From: Actinomyces israelii DSM 43320
GTDB lineage: Bacteria > Actinomycetota > Actinomycetes > Actinomycetales > Actinomycetaceae
NCBI RefSeq assembly: GCF_000711965.1
Contig: NZ_JONS01000002.1
Location: 124,001 to 188,000, forward strand
Direction of reading: 5' to 3'
Length of the DNA stretch: 64,000 nt
In this document: one piece after another, positions 8,555 through 17,432 of the stretch
How positions within the stretch are numbered: the stretch's first letter is position 1
Layout of the letters: every line of letters starts with the position of its first letter
The notes under the pieces: model-generated
Told to the model about the DNA's origin: nothing
The model's input: the letters and a program-made list of their open reading frames with translations, nothing else
Database searches by the model: none
Program-made: the position numbers and the translations under genes

Positions 8555-10567
8555 ATGGCCGACACCGCCAGCTCCACGGACCGGTCCGCCGATCCCTCCG
8601 GGGGCCATCCCTTCCCCCAGCTGCGCCGCTCCCACTGGTGCAGCCTGGACGGCCCGTGGAGCTTCGCCTACGACGACGACGAGACCGGCCTGGAGCGGGA
8701 CTGGCCCTCCTGCGGCGTCAACGAGCGCACCATCGCCGTGCCCTTCCCGCCCGAGAGCGAGCGCTCCGGAGTCGGGGACACCGGCTACCACCCCGTCGTG
8801 TGGTACTCGCGCACGCTCGCCACCGCCGACCTGGTCCGCGCGGGCCGGCCGGCGCAGGGCGAGCGGGTGCTGCTGCACTTCGGCGCGGTGGACTACCGGG
8901 CGAGCGTGTGGATCGACGGCCAGCTGGTGGGCGAGCACGAGGGCGGGCACGTGCCCTTCGCCCTCGACATCACGCGCGCCCTGCCCGACGGCGGCGAGGA
9001 CGCCCTGCTCGTCGTGCGGGCCGAGGATCGGCCGCTGGACGCCGGCCAGCCGCGCGGCAAGCAGGACTGGCAGCCCGAGCCGCACAACATCTGGTACTCG
9101 CGCACGACAGGCATCTGGCAGAGCGTCTGGCTGGAGGCGGTGCCGCGCACCGCGATCGCCGAGCTCGCCTGGACGCCGAGCAGGGCCTGCGACGCCGTCG
9201 AGCTCGCGGTGACCACGACGCGCCCGGTCCCGGCGGGCTCGCGGATCACCGCCCGGCTGACCATCGAGGGCCACCTGCTGGCCGAGGCGACGGCGAGGCT
9301 GCCGGAGACGACGACGGCGGGGCTGACCATCGACCTGCGCGAGCAGGTGCACGGCCAGCACTACGAGAAGCTCCTGTGGTCGCCCGAGCACCCCCGGCTC
9401 ATCGGGGCCGAGGTCATGCTCGCCCCCGCCAAGGCCCCGCTCACCGGCGGGCGGGCCGCGACGGTCGCGCCGGGCTCGGTGCCCGACGTCGTCGCCTCCT
9501 ACCTGGGGCTGCGCTCGGTGGGCACCCGGCACCGCCGCTTCCTGCTCAACGGCCGCCCCTACTACGTGCGCGCCGTCCTTGAGCAGGGCTTCTGGCCGGA
9601 CTCGCACCTGGCGGCGCCCGACGACGGGGCCCGCCGCGACGAGGTCGCCCTGATCAAGCGGCTCGGCTTCAATGCGGCGCGCCTCCACCAGAAAATCGAG
9701 GACCCGCGCCTCCTGTACTGGGCGGACCGCCTGGGCCTGCTCCTGTGGGGCGAGATGCCGGCGTCCTACGAGTTCACGACGCAGTCGATCACCCGCCTGG
9801 TGGCGGAGTGGGGAGCGGCGGTGCGCCGCGACCGCTCCCACCCGAGCATCATCACCTGGGTGCCGATCAACGAGAGCTGGGGCGTGCAGCACCTCGCCCA
9901 CCGCCCCGAGCAGCGGGCCCTCAGCCGGGCGCTGGCCGACCTCACCCGCGCGATCGACCCGTCCCGCCCGGTGGTCTCCAACGACGGCTGGGAGCACACC
10001 TGCTCGGACATCATCTCGATCCACGACTACGACGCCGACGACCTGGCGGTGACGCTGCGCTACGCCGAGGAGGACAGGCTGGAGGCGCTCCTGGCCGGCC
10101 TGGGCCCGGCCGGGCGGAGCATCACGGTGCAGGGCCCGGTGGACCGCGAGGCGCCGGTGATGGTCACGGAGTTCGGCGGCATCCGCTACCTCCCCGACGG
10201 CGAGCGGACGGACGGCGGCGAGGGCGCTGCGGGCGCTACGAACGGCAGGGCCGCTGCAAGCAGTGCGGGCGCAGGGGGTGCCAGGAGCGCTGCAGGCGCC
10301 GAGGAAACCGGCACGAGCGAGGACTGGGAGGATGAGGAGGACGAGACCACCTGGGGCTACACGACCGCCGACGGGCCGGAGGACTTCGAGGCGCGGCTGC
10401 GCCGGACCTTCGGCGCGCTCCAGGCGAGCCCCCACCTGGCCGGCTTCTGCTACACCCAGCTGACCGACACCATGCAGGAGGCCAACGGCCTGGCCGACGC
10501 GTACCGCCGCCCCAAGATCAGCGCCAAGGTGATCCGCGAGATCGTCAGGACGCCGGTCACCTCCTGA
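8555..10567 (+). CDS. Glycoside hydrolase family 2 enzyme
   Basis: This 670-residue cytoplasmic glycosidase has the family layout: an N-terminal jelly-roll (LDGPWSFAYDDDETGLERDW), an immunoglobulin-like domain, and a TIM barrel. The acid/base is E440 in WVPINESWG and the nucleophile E539 in VMVTEFGGIRY. There is no signal peptide. The start follows AAAGGA at good spacing. An unusual low-complexity segment rich in Gly, Ala, Ser and Glu, about residues 549-607, is inserted just after the nucleophile, before TWGYTTADG. Specificity cannot be read: GH2 includes beta-galactosidases, beta-glucuronidases and arabinopyranoside-active enzymes. Placement between arabinose genes favours an arabinose- or galactose-containing substrate. 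Confidence 0.88.
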   Translation: MADTASSTDRSADPSGGHPFPQLRRSHWCSLDGPWSFAYDDDETGLERDWPSCGVNERTIAVPFPPESERSGVGDTGYHPVVWYSRTLATADLVRAGRPAQGERVLLHFGAVDYRASVWIDGQLVGEHEGGHVPFALDITRALPDGGEDALLVVRAEDRPLDAGQPRGKQDWQPEPHNIWYSRTTGIWQSVWLEAVPRTAIAELAWTPSRACDAVELAVTTTRPVPAGSRITARLTIEGHLLAEATARLPETTTAGLTIDLREQVHGQHYEKLLWSPEHPRLIGAEVMLAPAKAPLTGGRAATVAPGSVPDVVASYLGLRSVGTRHRRFLLNGRPYYVRAVLEQGFWPDSHLAAPDDGARRDEVALIKRLGFNAARLHQKIEDPRLLYWADRLGLLLWGEMPASYEFTTQSITRLVAEWGAAVRRDRSHPSIITWVPINESWGVQHLAHRPEQRALSRALADLTRAIDPSRPVVSNDGWEHTCSDIISIHDYDADDLAVTLRYAEEDRLEALLAGLGPAGRSITVQGPVDREAPVMVTEFGGIRYLPDGERTDGGEGAAGATNGRAAASSAGAGGARSAAGAEETGTSEDWEDEEDETTWGYTTADGPEDFEARLRRTFGALQASPHLAGFCYTQLTDTMQEANGLADAYRRPKISAKVIREIVRTPVTS

Positions 10568-10612
10568 GGGCGCGGGAGGCGGCGCCTCGGAAAACGGCCC
10601 GCCGGCCCCGGA

Positions 10613-12130
10613 TCAGGCGCCCTGGGCCAGGTGGTGGTAGACCTGGTTGAGGCGCAGGGCCTGGGCGAAGGCGCGCGCGGTGGTGGCGCCGTCGATGACG
10701 GCCAGCTCCAGGCCGGCGATATCGGCCAGGTCGGCCCAGGCCTCCAGGCCGGAGGCGGTGTCCATGACGGTGTGGTGGGCGGCGCCGGCCAGCATCCAGC
10801 ACTCGGCGGAGGTGGCGAGGTCCGGGGAGGGCTCCCACACGGCCCGGGCCACGGGCAGGTTGGGCAGCGGCTCGTCGGGGCCGACGATCTCGACGACGTT
10901 GGCGGTCAGACGGAAGCGCTCGCGCAGATCGGACATGGCCACGACGACGGCGGGGCCGGGGTCGGCGTCGAAGACCAGGCGGACCGGGTCCTCGCGGCCC
11001 CCGATGCCCAGGGGGTGGATCTCCAGGCGCGGCCTGGCGGTGGTCAGGGTCGGGCAGATCTCGAGCATGTGGGCGCCCAGGATCTTCTCCCTGCCCGGGG
11101 TCATCTCGTAGCAGTAGTCCTCCATGAGGGAGGCGCCGCCGGCCAGCCCGTGGCCCATGACCTTGGCGGCGCGTACGAGGAGGGCGGTCTTCCAGTCGCC
11201 CTCGGCGCCGAAGCCGTAGCCGGCCGCCATGAGCCGCTGGACGGCCAGGCCCGGCAGCTGGCGCAGCCCGCCGAGGTCCTCGAAGGTGGTGGTGAAGGCG
11301 GTGGCGCCGTGAGCCTGAAGGAAGCGGCGCATGCCGGCCTCGATGCGGGCGCCGTAGCGCAGGGAGTCGTGGCGCTCCCCGCCGGGGGCCAGCTCGTCGG
11401 CGACGTCGTAGGCCTGGAGGTACTCCGCGACCAGGGCGTCGATGCGGGCCTCCTCGACGGAGTCGACGACGGTGACCAGGTCGTTGACGCCCCAGGTGTT
11501 GACCGAGGCGCCCAGGCGCAGCTCGGCCTCGGTCTTGTCCCCCTCGGTGACGGCGACGCCCCGCATGTTGTCGCCGAAGCGGACCAGGCGGGTGCGGTGC
11601 AGGGCGTCCCAGCCGGCGGCGGCGCGCGCCCACGTGCCGATCTTGTTCCGGGTGGCCGGGTGGGCGGCGTGGCCGACGACGACCTTGCGCCGCCGGCCGA
11701 GGCGGGTCAGGAGGTAGCCGAACTCGCGGTCGCCGTGGGCGGCCTGGTTGAGGTTCATGTAGTCCATGTCGATGGTGGACCACGGCAGCCGCTCGGAGTA
11801 CTGGGTGTGGAGCTGGAGGAGCGGCTCGTCCAGGGCGTCGATGCCCGCAATCCACATCTTGGCCGGGGAGAAGGTGTGCATCCAGGCGATGACGCCGATG
11901 CAGGCGTCATCGGCGTTGGCGGCCAGCATGGCGGCCCGGATGGCGTCGCGGTCCTTGAGGACCGGCTTCCACACGATCGGCACGGGGACGGCGTCGGCGT
12001 CGTCGAGCCAGGCGGCGACCTGCCGGGACTGGTCGGCGACCTGGGCGAGAGCCTCCTCGCCGTAGAGGTCCTGGGAGCCGGTGAGGAACCAGATCTCCTT
12101 GCCCTCGAAGGGGCTGGGCGCAGCGGTCAT
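10613..12130 (-). CDS. araA: L-arabinose isomerase
   Basis: This enzyme converts L-arabinose to L-ribulose in the cytoplasm. The 505 residues match the family length of about 500. It starts with [17 protein letters not shown], the characteristic N-terminal signature, and carries [11 protein letters not shown] with a catalytic glutamate and [10 protein letters not shown] with another. The ATG follows AAGGAGA. A longer open frame upstream is not family-like. It is transcribed alone, convergent with the GH2 gene, from a promoter holding a perfect palindromic operator. Ribulokinase and ribulose-phosphate epimerase genes are not next to it; either the FGGY kinases in this window act instead or araB and araD lie elsewhere. 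Confidence 0.95.
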   Translation of the reverse strand: MTAAPSPFEGKEIWFLTGSQDLYGEEALAQVADQSRQVAAWLDDADAVPVPIVWKPVLKDRDAIRAAMLAANADDACIGVIAWMHTFSPAKMWIAGIDALDEPLLQLHTQYSERLPWSTIDMDYMNLNQAAHGDREFGYLLTRLGRRRKVVVGHAAHPATRNKIGTWARAAAGWDALHRTRLVRFGDNMRGVAVTEGDKTEAELRLGASVNTWGVNDLVTVVDSVEEARIDALVAEYLQAYDVADELAPGGERHDSLRYGARIEAGMRRFLQAHGATAFTTTFEDLGGLRQLPGLAVQRLMAAGYGFGAEGDWKTALLVRAAKVMGHGLAGGASLMEDYCYEMTPGREKILGAHMLEICPTLTTARPRLEIHPLGIGGREDPVRLVFDADPGPAVVVAMSDLRERFRLTANVVEIVGPDEPLPNLPVARAVWEPSPDLATSAECWMLAGAAHHTVMDTASGLEAWADLADIAGLELAVIDGATTARAFAQALRLNQVYHHLAQGA

Positions 12131-12163
12131 GTGCGGTCTCCTTGCGGCAGGGCGGATACTCCT

Positions 12164-12193
12164 ATTGTGAACGTTCACATCGCAGAACGTCAA
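12164..12193 (-). promoter_or_regulatory. araA promoter with palindromic LacI-type operator
   Basis: TGTGAACGTTCACA at 12166-12179 is a perfect 14-bp palindrome with a central CG, as LacI-family proteins prefer. On the minus strand TTGACG (12193-12188) and CACAAT (12169-12164), 18 bases apart, form a plausible -35/-10 pair, so the operator covers the spacer and -10. Repression by one of the LacI proteins near abfA is likely but not shown. Confidence 0.75.
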
Positions 12194-12497
12194 CCTTTGC
12201 GTCGCGGCACCCGCCCGCAGAGCGCGACCGGCGTCCCCGCACACATCTGGAACCTCTACGAGACCCGCGACCGGGAGGCGTAGCGCAGGATCGGCACTGA
12301 TCGCACGGATCAGTACGAACAGACCAGGGTCTTCCCCTGAGCCGCCTCCGCAAGCACGGCTTCATCACCGCTGGGCACGGGACAAAGCAGCTGCTGCCCG
12401 CGGGCCCCGGAGCCCGCCCCGCCCGGCCCGCTCCCTGAGGCGAACGCAGGTGGATCGCGGCGCCCGGCGGACTCTTCGGGCCGACTCCGGCGCGGAG

Positions 12498-12583
12498 ACG
12501 AACCGAGCTCGGCCAAGGGTCTGCGGACCCGGGCGCCGGGGCGCGCCGCTTTCGTCGAGATCGGTCGTACTCCGGCTCGACGA
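12498..12583. repeat. Dispersed repeat, copy 2 (hairpin form)
   Basis: CTTTCGTCGAG (from 12549) and CTCGACGAAGG (to 12583) face each other across 13-16 bases. The first arm continues into ATCGGT, so it is a terminal unit of the dispersed repeat. A weaker ACCGAGCTCGGC unit lies at about 12502-12513. Confidence 0.65.
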
Positions 12584-12659
12584 AGGGGGTGGCGAGGACC
12601 AGGAGGCAGCGGTGGGGCGCGGCGTCCGAAGGCCCGAGTCCAGCGCGCCGCAATGTGGC

Positions 12660-12850
12660 GAGCCGGCGCTAGCGTTGGAGGTGCCACTACCCGCCATCGA
12701 GCAGCTCGCAGAGGAACTCGGCGTCGCGCCCAGCATCGTCCTGGCCAGGCCCAGCAACCTACTCGCGACTACGGCTGGGGCACGCCCCGAGAGGCACCGT
12801 CGAGATTGGCGCGCTCGCCTCACCAGCCGCCTGAGAGAACCAGCGGACTG
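12660..12850 (+). pseudogene. Possible Tn3-family transposase N-terminal remnant
   Basis: One plus frame reads EVPLPAIEQLAEELGVAPS. After an apparent frameshift a second reads RDYGWG, and the first frame resumes with RPERHRRDWRARL. In this order the pieces resemble the N-terminal region of Tn3-type transposases, where a conserved LAEQLG phrase is followed by YDW-GR--K-HR. Nothing convincing continues downstream, so only a scar remains. The match is from memory of the family pattern and could be chance. Confidence 0.35.
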
Positions 12851-12942
12851 GACGTCCGGACACCCTGCTGACACCGCTCATCCAGGCGACGGCGCGGACA
12901 CGACGGCCCCGCGAGCACCGAGGGCCACCGCAGCTCGCTTCA

Positions 12943-12972
12943 TTGACACAAACAGTTCATTCGTTATTGAAT
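12943..12972 (+). promoter_or_regulatory. MFS operon promoter with ATTCG-TTAT-TGAAT operator
   Basis: TTGACA at 12943-12948 is followed after 18 bases by TTGAAT (12967-12972). The inverted repeat ATTCG-TTAT-TGAAT at 12959-12972 overlaps the -10. The same operator shape, ATTC followed by one base, four bases and TGAAT, occurs before the FGGY kinase gene and the frameshifted binding-protein gene, suggesting common control. Confidence 0.6.
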
Positions 12973-13033
12973 AAAGATAATCATCCGGACGGTCGCCCTC
13001 CCGCCCCGCTCCGGCATCGGTCAAAGGAGTCCC

Positions 13034-14473
13034 ATGTCCACCCCGTCCACCACCGCGCCCGATCCCCTGCTCGAGGAGCCATCACGTCCCGGCACGTCCG
13101 CGAAGTACCTCGGCGGTCGCCCCTACTACCAGTACCTCATCTCCTTCATCATCGCCTCGGTCTTCCTGTACTCCTGCTACGCGGCCATGGCCTTCATCCT
13201 GCTGCCCAACTCCGTGCAGACCATCGAGTTCCAGCACTACTTCACCGGCACGAGCGTCCAGGACGTCAACGCGGTCCAGGAGCTGACCAACCTCAAGCAG
13301 TCGATCGAGGCCGGCACGACCACCGCCACCGCCGACCAGCAGATCCTGCTCGACAAGCTCGCCGCCTATGACGCCGCGCGCGCCAAGTCGATCTCATACA
13401 TGATGATGATCGGCTCACTGTTCACGCTCTTCGCCCAGCCGATCGTCGGGGTCATCTCCGACCGCTGGCGCTCGGCCCTCGGACGGCGCGCCTTCTGGAT
13501 CGTGGCGGGCGCCATCGGCGGCGCCACCTTCATGGTGGGCCTGCGCTACTCCAGCTCGATCGCCCTGCTCACGGTCTTCTGGACCGTGGGCCAGGTCTCC
13601 CTCAACTTCATGCAGGCCCCCCTGTCGACCACCGTGGCCGACCGCGTGCCCGAGAACAGGGTCGGCATGGTCTCCGGACTGTCCGGCGTGGGCATGATGG
13701 GCGGCTTCACCGGCGGCAGCGTGGTGGCCGGGCTGCTCATGAACCGTCTGGGCCTGAACACCTACTTCGTCTTCGCCCTGGCCGTGGTCGTCGGAGCCCT
13801 CCTGTTCGTCACCCTCGCCAAGGACCGTTCCTCCAAGGACCTGGACGTCGCCCCCTTCGACTGGATCGGCTTCTTCAAGGGCTACGCCGTCCCCATGCGC
13901 GACCACGACTTCCGCTGGACCTGGGTCGCGCGCTTCTTCATGTTCTTCGGCTACACCGCCATCTCCAACTACGTGGTCTACATCCTCCAGTCCCACATGC
14001 AGCCGGCCCTGTCCGCGGCCGAGGCGAACACCACCTACGCGGGACTGTCCTCCGCGGCCCTGCCCGGCCAGCTGCTCATGATGCTCGTCGCCGGCAGGCT
14101 CTCCGACAGGGTCGGGCGCCGCAAGCCCTTCGTCATCGGCTCGTCGGCCTTCATCGCGGCGATCATGCTCATCCCGATCCTTGTGCCCACGCTCCCGGCC
14201 TTCTACGTGTTCTTCATCCTGCTGGCCGCCTCCTACGGCATGTACATGGCCGTGGACGTCGCCCTGTTCATCGACGTGCTGCCCGACAAGGAGGCCGCCG
14301 GCCGCGACCTGGGGGTGGCCAATGTCGCCTCCAACATCGGTCAGATGCTCGCCCCGGTCGCCGCCGGCCAGGTCGTCGCCCTCACCGCCGGCTACAGCTC
14401 GCTGTTCATCATGTCGATCATCGCCGTCGCCATTAGCGCCGTCGCAATCATCCCCGTCAAGAAGGTCAAGTAA
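13034..14473 (+). CDS. MFS sugar transporter
   Basis: This 479-residue membrane carrier has about twelve predicted spans. The cytoplasmic loop between spans 2 and 3 shows the MFS signature GVISDRWRSALGRRAFW, and a second one, GRLSDRVGRRKPF, appears in the C-terminal half. An unusually long loop of about 60 polar residues follows the first membrane span (NSVQTIEFQHYF onward). AAAGGAG precedes the ATG. It begins an operon with a nucleoside hydrolase-like gene and a carboxylesterase gene, so the cargo may be an esterified or N-linked glycoside. Substrate is unknown. Confidence 0.85.
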   Translation: MSTPSTTAPDPLLEEPSRPGTSAKYLGGRPYYQYLISFIIASVFLYSCYAAMAFILLPNSVQTIEFQHYFTGTSVQDVNAVQELTNLKQSIEAGTTTATADQQILLDKLAAYDAARAKSISYMMMIGSLFTLFAQPIVGVISDRWRSALGRRAFWIVAGAIGGATFMVGLRYSSSIALLTVFWTVGQVSLNFMQAPLSTTVADRVPENRVGMVSGLSGVGMMGGFTGGSVVAGLLMNRLGLNTYFVFALAVVVGALLFVTLAKDRSSKDLDVAPFDWIGFFKGYAVPMRDHDFRWTWVARFFMFFGYTAISNYVVYILQSHMQPALSAAEANTTYAGLSSAALPGQLLMMLVAGRLSDRVGRRKPFVIGSSAFIAAIMLIPILVPTLPAFYVFFILLAASYGMYMAVDVALFIDVLPDKEAAGRDLGVANVASNIGQMLAPVAAGQVVALTAGYSSLFIMSIIAVAISAVAIIPVKKVK

Positions 14474-14565
14474 CCGCACGCCGTGCGGGGCGGGGCGCAC
14501 CGTCGCACCGGCCCCGCGCAGCATCGCCGCCCCACCCGCGCAACCCGCACAATGAGGAGCCCAGC

Positions 14566-15633
14566 ATGACCGCTGAACCAGCCGCACCGACAACGCCGAC
14601 AACGCCGACAACGCCGACAGCATCCGCAGTCCCCACCGCCCCCAGGACCTGGGCCCATGGGACCCGGCCCTGGCTGCCCGAGGCGGACCGCCTCGAGGGC
14701 GTCCGCCCCCGCACCCGGGTCATCGTCGACAACGACTTCGCGGGCGACCCCGACGACCTTTTCCAGCTCGCCCACCACCTGCTCGTCGAGGGCACCGAGG
14801 TGCGCGGCGTCGTCGTCTCCCGCCTGAGGGAGGACGACGCCTGGAACCGCACCGGCTCCTCGATCCGGGCCGGCCGTGAGCGCGTCGAGGGCCTGCTCGC
14901 GGCGATGGGTGTCACCGGCGTCGACCTGTACGACGGCGATGACCGCGGCTTCGACGCCCACGACGGCCCCACCGACGCCTCGCGCTTCATCGTCGCCGAG
15001 GCCATGCGCGACGACGACCGCCCCCTGTATCTGGTGGCCGGCGGGTCGCTCGGCGACGTCGCCCGCGCCCTCAGGTCCGAGCCGGCCATCGCCGAGCGCC
15101 TCACGCTCATCTGGATCGGGGGCTCGGAGCACGCGGGGCTCGCGTACGCGCCCGAGGGCGCCACGACCCTGGAGTACAACATGGCGCTCGACGTCGCCTC
15201 CGCCATGTACGTGTTCAACGAGACCGACGCCCGCATCTGGCAGATGCCCCGCGACGTCTACCGCTCGGCGGCCGTGTCCCTGCCCGTCATCCGCCGCGGC
15301 TGCGCGGCCGCCGGGGCGCTGGGGGGCTACCTCCTGGCCCAGCTGGGCGGGGTGCGCTCCATGGTCGCGGGCACGGGCGCGCACCCCGGCGCCACCTACG
15401 TGCTCGGGGACCAGCCGCTGGTGCTCCTGTCCTCGCTGCAGACCACCTTCGAGCCCGACGCCTCCTCCTCCTACTACGACGTCGTGCCCACGCCGCAGCT
15501 GGCCGAGGACGGTACCTACCGCTACCCGCAGGACACGCGCCCCATGCGCCGCTACCGGCGCATCGACAACAACCTGCTCTTCGACGACATGTTCGCCTCC
15601 TTCGCCGCCCTGGCCGACTGGCTTGAGGAGTGA
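14566..15633 (+). CDS. Nucleoside hydrolase-like protein
   Basis: This 355-residue protein resembles calcium-dependent nucleoside N-ribohydrolases, which cleave N-glycosidic bonds of ribosides. The N-terminal metal cluster appears as VIVDNDFAGDPDDLF, in place of the usual DTDPGxDDA, followed by a Rossmann-like core with LVAGGSLGDVARAL. The longer spacing in the aspartate motif marks a divergent subgroup, so the substrate may not be a classical nucleoside. A threonine-proline tail of three 9-bp repeats precedes the domain. GAGGAG lies before the start. It is sandwiched between an MFS carrier and an esterase gene in one operon. Confidence 0.72.
   Translation: MTAEPAAPTTPTTPTTPTASAVPTAPRTWAHGTRPWLPEADRLEGVRPRTRVIVDNDFAGDPDDLFQLAHHLLVEGTEVRGVVVSRLREDDAWNRTGSSIRAGRERVEGLLAAMGVTGVDLYDGDDRGFDAHDGPTDASRFIVAEAMRDDDRPLYLVAGGSLGDVARALRSEPAIAERLTLIWIGGSEHAGLAYAPEGATTLEYNMALDVASAMYVFNETDARIWQMPRDVYRSAAVSLPVIRRGCAAAGALGGYLLAQLGGVRSMVAGTGAHPGATYVLGDQPLVLLSSLQTTFEPDASSSYYDVVPTPQLAEDGTYRYPQDTRPMRRYRRIDNNLLFDDMFASFAALADWLEE
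14590..14616 (+). repeat. Three 9-bp tandem repeats in coding sequence
   Basis: ACAACGCCG is repeated three times without change and encodes a Thr-Thr-Pro tail at the N-terminus of the nucleoside hydrolase-like protein. Copy number could vary between strains without breaking the frame. Confidence 0.75.
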
Positions 15634-15643
15634 GGCCGGGATC

Positions 15644-17239
15644 ATGTACAACTCCGCTGTCGTGACCACCGTCCACGGGCCGGTGCGCGGCCGGGTTGCG
15701 GGCGGCGTCGCCTCCTTCAAGGGCATCCGCTACGGGGCGGACACGGCCGGCTACCGCTTCTGCCCGCCGCGCCCGCCCGCGCCGTGGACCGAGCCCGCAG
15801 GCGCCTTCGAGTTCGGCCCCACCGCGCCCCAGGACCACCCCGACACCGGCACCGACCGGGCGGCCGACCCCTTCCTGCAGATGATCGGACTGACCGACAG
15901 CCTGCCGGAGTCCGAGGACTGCCTGTTCGTCAACGTCTGGACGCCGGGCACGACGGCCCGGGCGCGCGATGCGGGCCGGCTGGCGACGCCCCGGCCTGTG
16001 CTCGTGTGGGTCCACTCCGGGGGCTACTCGGACAACTCGGGCTCCTCGCCGTCGATCGACGGCGCCCGCCTGGCGGCCGAGCACGACCTGGTCGTCGTGA
16101 CCTTCAACCACCGCCTGAACGTCCTGGGCTACATGCAGGTGGTCGACCCGACCGCCGAGCCGGGCTCCCCCTACGCGGTCTCCGGGAACGTCGGCCAGCT
16201 CGACATTGTGGCCGCGCTGGAGTGGGTCCGGGACAATATCGCCGCCTTCGGCGGGGACCCGGGCAGCGTGACGCTGGCCGGCCAGTCCGGCGGGGCCATG
16301 AAGATCTCGCTGCTGCTGGCCATGCCCGCGGCCCAGCCGCTCTTCCACCGCGCGATCCTCCAGTCCGGCACGGCGGTGCGCGCCCTCGCCCCCGCCGAGG
16401 CGCTGGCCGCCGCGGGACGCCTGCGCGCGGCGGCCGGACTCGCCGACGACGCCGGCCCCGAGGCCCTGGCAGGGCTGGCGCTGGCAGACCTCATGCGCGC
16501 CTACAAGGCGGTCGCGACGGGCATGACGGACTTCGGCCCGGTGGTCGACGGCGTGGTGGTGCCGCACCAGCCCTTCTCCGCCGCCTCCGTGGCCCTCAGC
16601 GGGGACAAGCCGCTCATCATGGGCGACATGGACACCGAGGCGGCGCTGTTCCTGTCCGGGCGGCGGGAGGCGCTGACGGCCCTGGGCCGGGAGGGGGTCG
16701 TCGCCCGGCTGGCCCGCGCCGTCGGGGAGGACACGGCCGACCGCCTCGTGAGGGCGATCGAGGCGCACCGCCCCGGTATCGGCCCCTACGAGCTGGCGGT
16801 GCAGGTCGTCTCCGACGGCATCTTCGCCGGGCCCACACGTGCGGGCGCCGAGGCGCGCGCCACGGGGGCCCACGCGCCGACGTGGCGCTACCGCAACCTG
16901 CTGCGCACAGCGGCCATGGACGGCGCGCTCATGAGCCCCCACGAGCTCGATGTCGCCCTGACCTTCGGCAACATCGAGGCCGCGGCCGGGCTCAACGGCG
17001 GCACGGACGGGGCCCGCGCGGTCTCGCGGGTCCTGAGGGCGACGTGGGCCGCCTTCGCGCGCAGCGGGGACCCAGCCAACGCGACGATCCCGACCTGGCC
17101 GGCCTACGACGGCGAGCGGAGGGTACTCCTCATCTCCCCCACCCCGCGCGTGGCCGATGGCGACGTCGACGGTGCGGCCCTGGCCGTGGCCGGAGGGCTC
17201 TCGGACCGGATGATCGACTGGTTCGGCGTCTTCAGCTGA
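15644..17239 (+). CDS. Type-B carboxylesterase
   Basis: This 531-residue alpha/beta hydrolase would cleave carboxylic esters. The nucleophile is S215 in LAGQSGGAMK. The early FKGIRYG and EDCLFVNVWTP phrases and VWVHSGGYSDNSG oxyanion region are typical of the type-B family. A histidine in MSPHELDVALTFGN fits the catalytic base position. There is no signal peptide, so it works inside the cell. The ATG giving MYNSAVVTTVHGPVRG lies 10 bases after the preceding stop; a longer frame overlapping the previous gene is a shadow. With the MFS carrier and the nucleoside hydrolase-like protein it suggests intracellular deacylation of an imported glycoside. Confidence 0.87.
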   Translation: MYNSAVVTTVHGPVRGRVAGGVASFKGIRYGADTAGYRFCPPRPPAPWTEPAGAFEFGPTAPQDHPDTGTDRAADPFLQMIGLTDSLPESEDCLFVNVWTPGTTARARDAGRLATPRPVLVWVHSGGYSDNSGSSPSIDGARLAAEHDLVVVTFNHRLNVLGYMQVVDPTAEPGSPYAVSGNVGQLDIVAALEWVRDNIAAFGGDPGSVTLAGQSGGAMKISLLLAMPAAQPLFHRAILQSGTAVRALAPAEALAAAGRLRAAAGLADDAGPEALAGLALADLMRAYKAVATGMTDFGPVVDGVVVPHQPFSAASVALSGDKPLIMGDMDTEAALFLSGRREALTALGREGVVARLARAVGEDTADRLVRAIEAHRPGIGPYELAVQVVSDGIFAGPTRAGAEARATGAHAPTWRYRNLLRTAAMDGALMSPHELDVALTFGNIEAAAGLNGGTDGARAVSRVLRATWAAFARSGDPANATIPTWPAYDGERRVLLISPTPRVADGDVDGAALAVAGGLSDRMIDWFGVFS

Positions 17240-17265
17240 TCGACGCGGCGCCGCTCCCGGTCCGG

Positions 17266-17353
17266 ACCGATCTCGACGCGGAACCGGACCGATCTCGACG
17301 CGGAAGTGAACCGATCTCGACGCGGAAGTGAACCGATCTCGACGGAAGGGGAG
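17266..17353 (+). repeat. Dispersed 22-bp-period repeat, copy 3 (four units)
   Basis: Four units start at 17266, 17288, 17310 and 17332, exactly 22 bases apart. Each begins ACCGATCTCGACG; the first three continue with CGGAA plus four variable bases and the last ends GGAAGGGGAG. Units 2 and 3 are identical. It lies between two convergent operons, so it could also end transcripts, but single units are not self-complementary. Confidence 0.9.
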
Positions 17354-17432
17354 GCCGCCGGGAGCCGCGCAGAGGCTGAGCAGCGGGGGGCGACGCCAGT
17401 ACGCCGTCTCCCGCTGCTCGGGCGTCTGGGCG

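Larger units (their letters stand above)
12194..12942. other. Decayed intergenic spacer
   Basis: I see no intact gene in this stretch between the divergent araA and MFS genes. It contains copies of the dispersed repeat and a possible Tn3-family transposase scar. Other open frames are arginine-rich and lack ribosome binding sites or domains. Confidence 0.6.

Noticed and set aside
12162-12653. Minus-strand 163-codon gene upstream of araA
   Set aside because: It overlaps the araA promoter and operator, is arginine/cysteine/serine-rich, and has no ribosome binding site or domain.
14876-15643. 787-residue frame joining the nucleoside hydrolase region to the esterase
   Set aside because: The first 256 codons are an arginine/serine/proline-rich shadow of the nucleoside hydrolase gene; the esterase starts at its own ATG.
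17266-17353. CRISPR array
   Set aside because: Units are contiguous at 22 bp with only four variable bases, so there are no spacers, and no cas genes are in the window.
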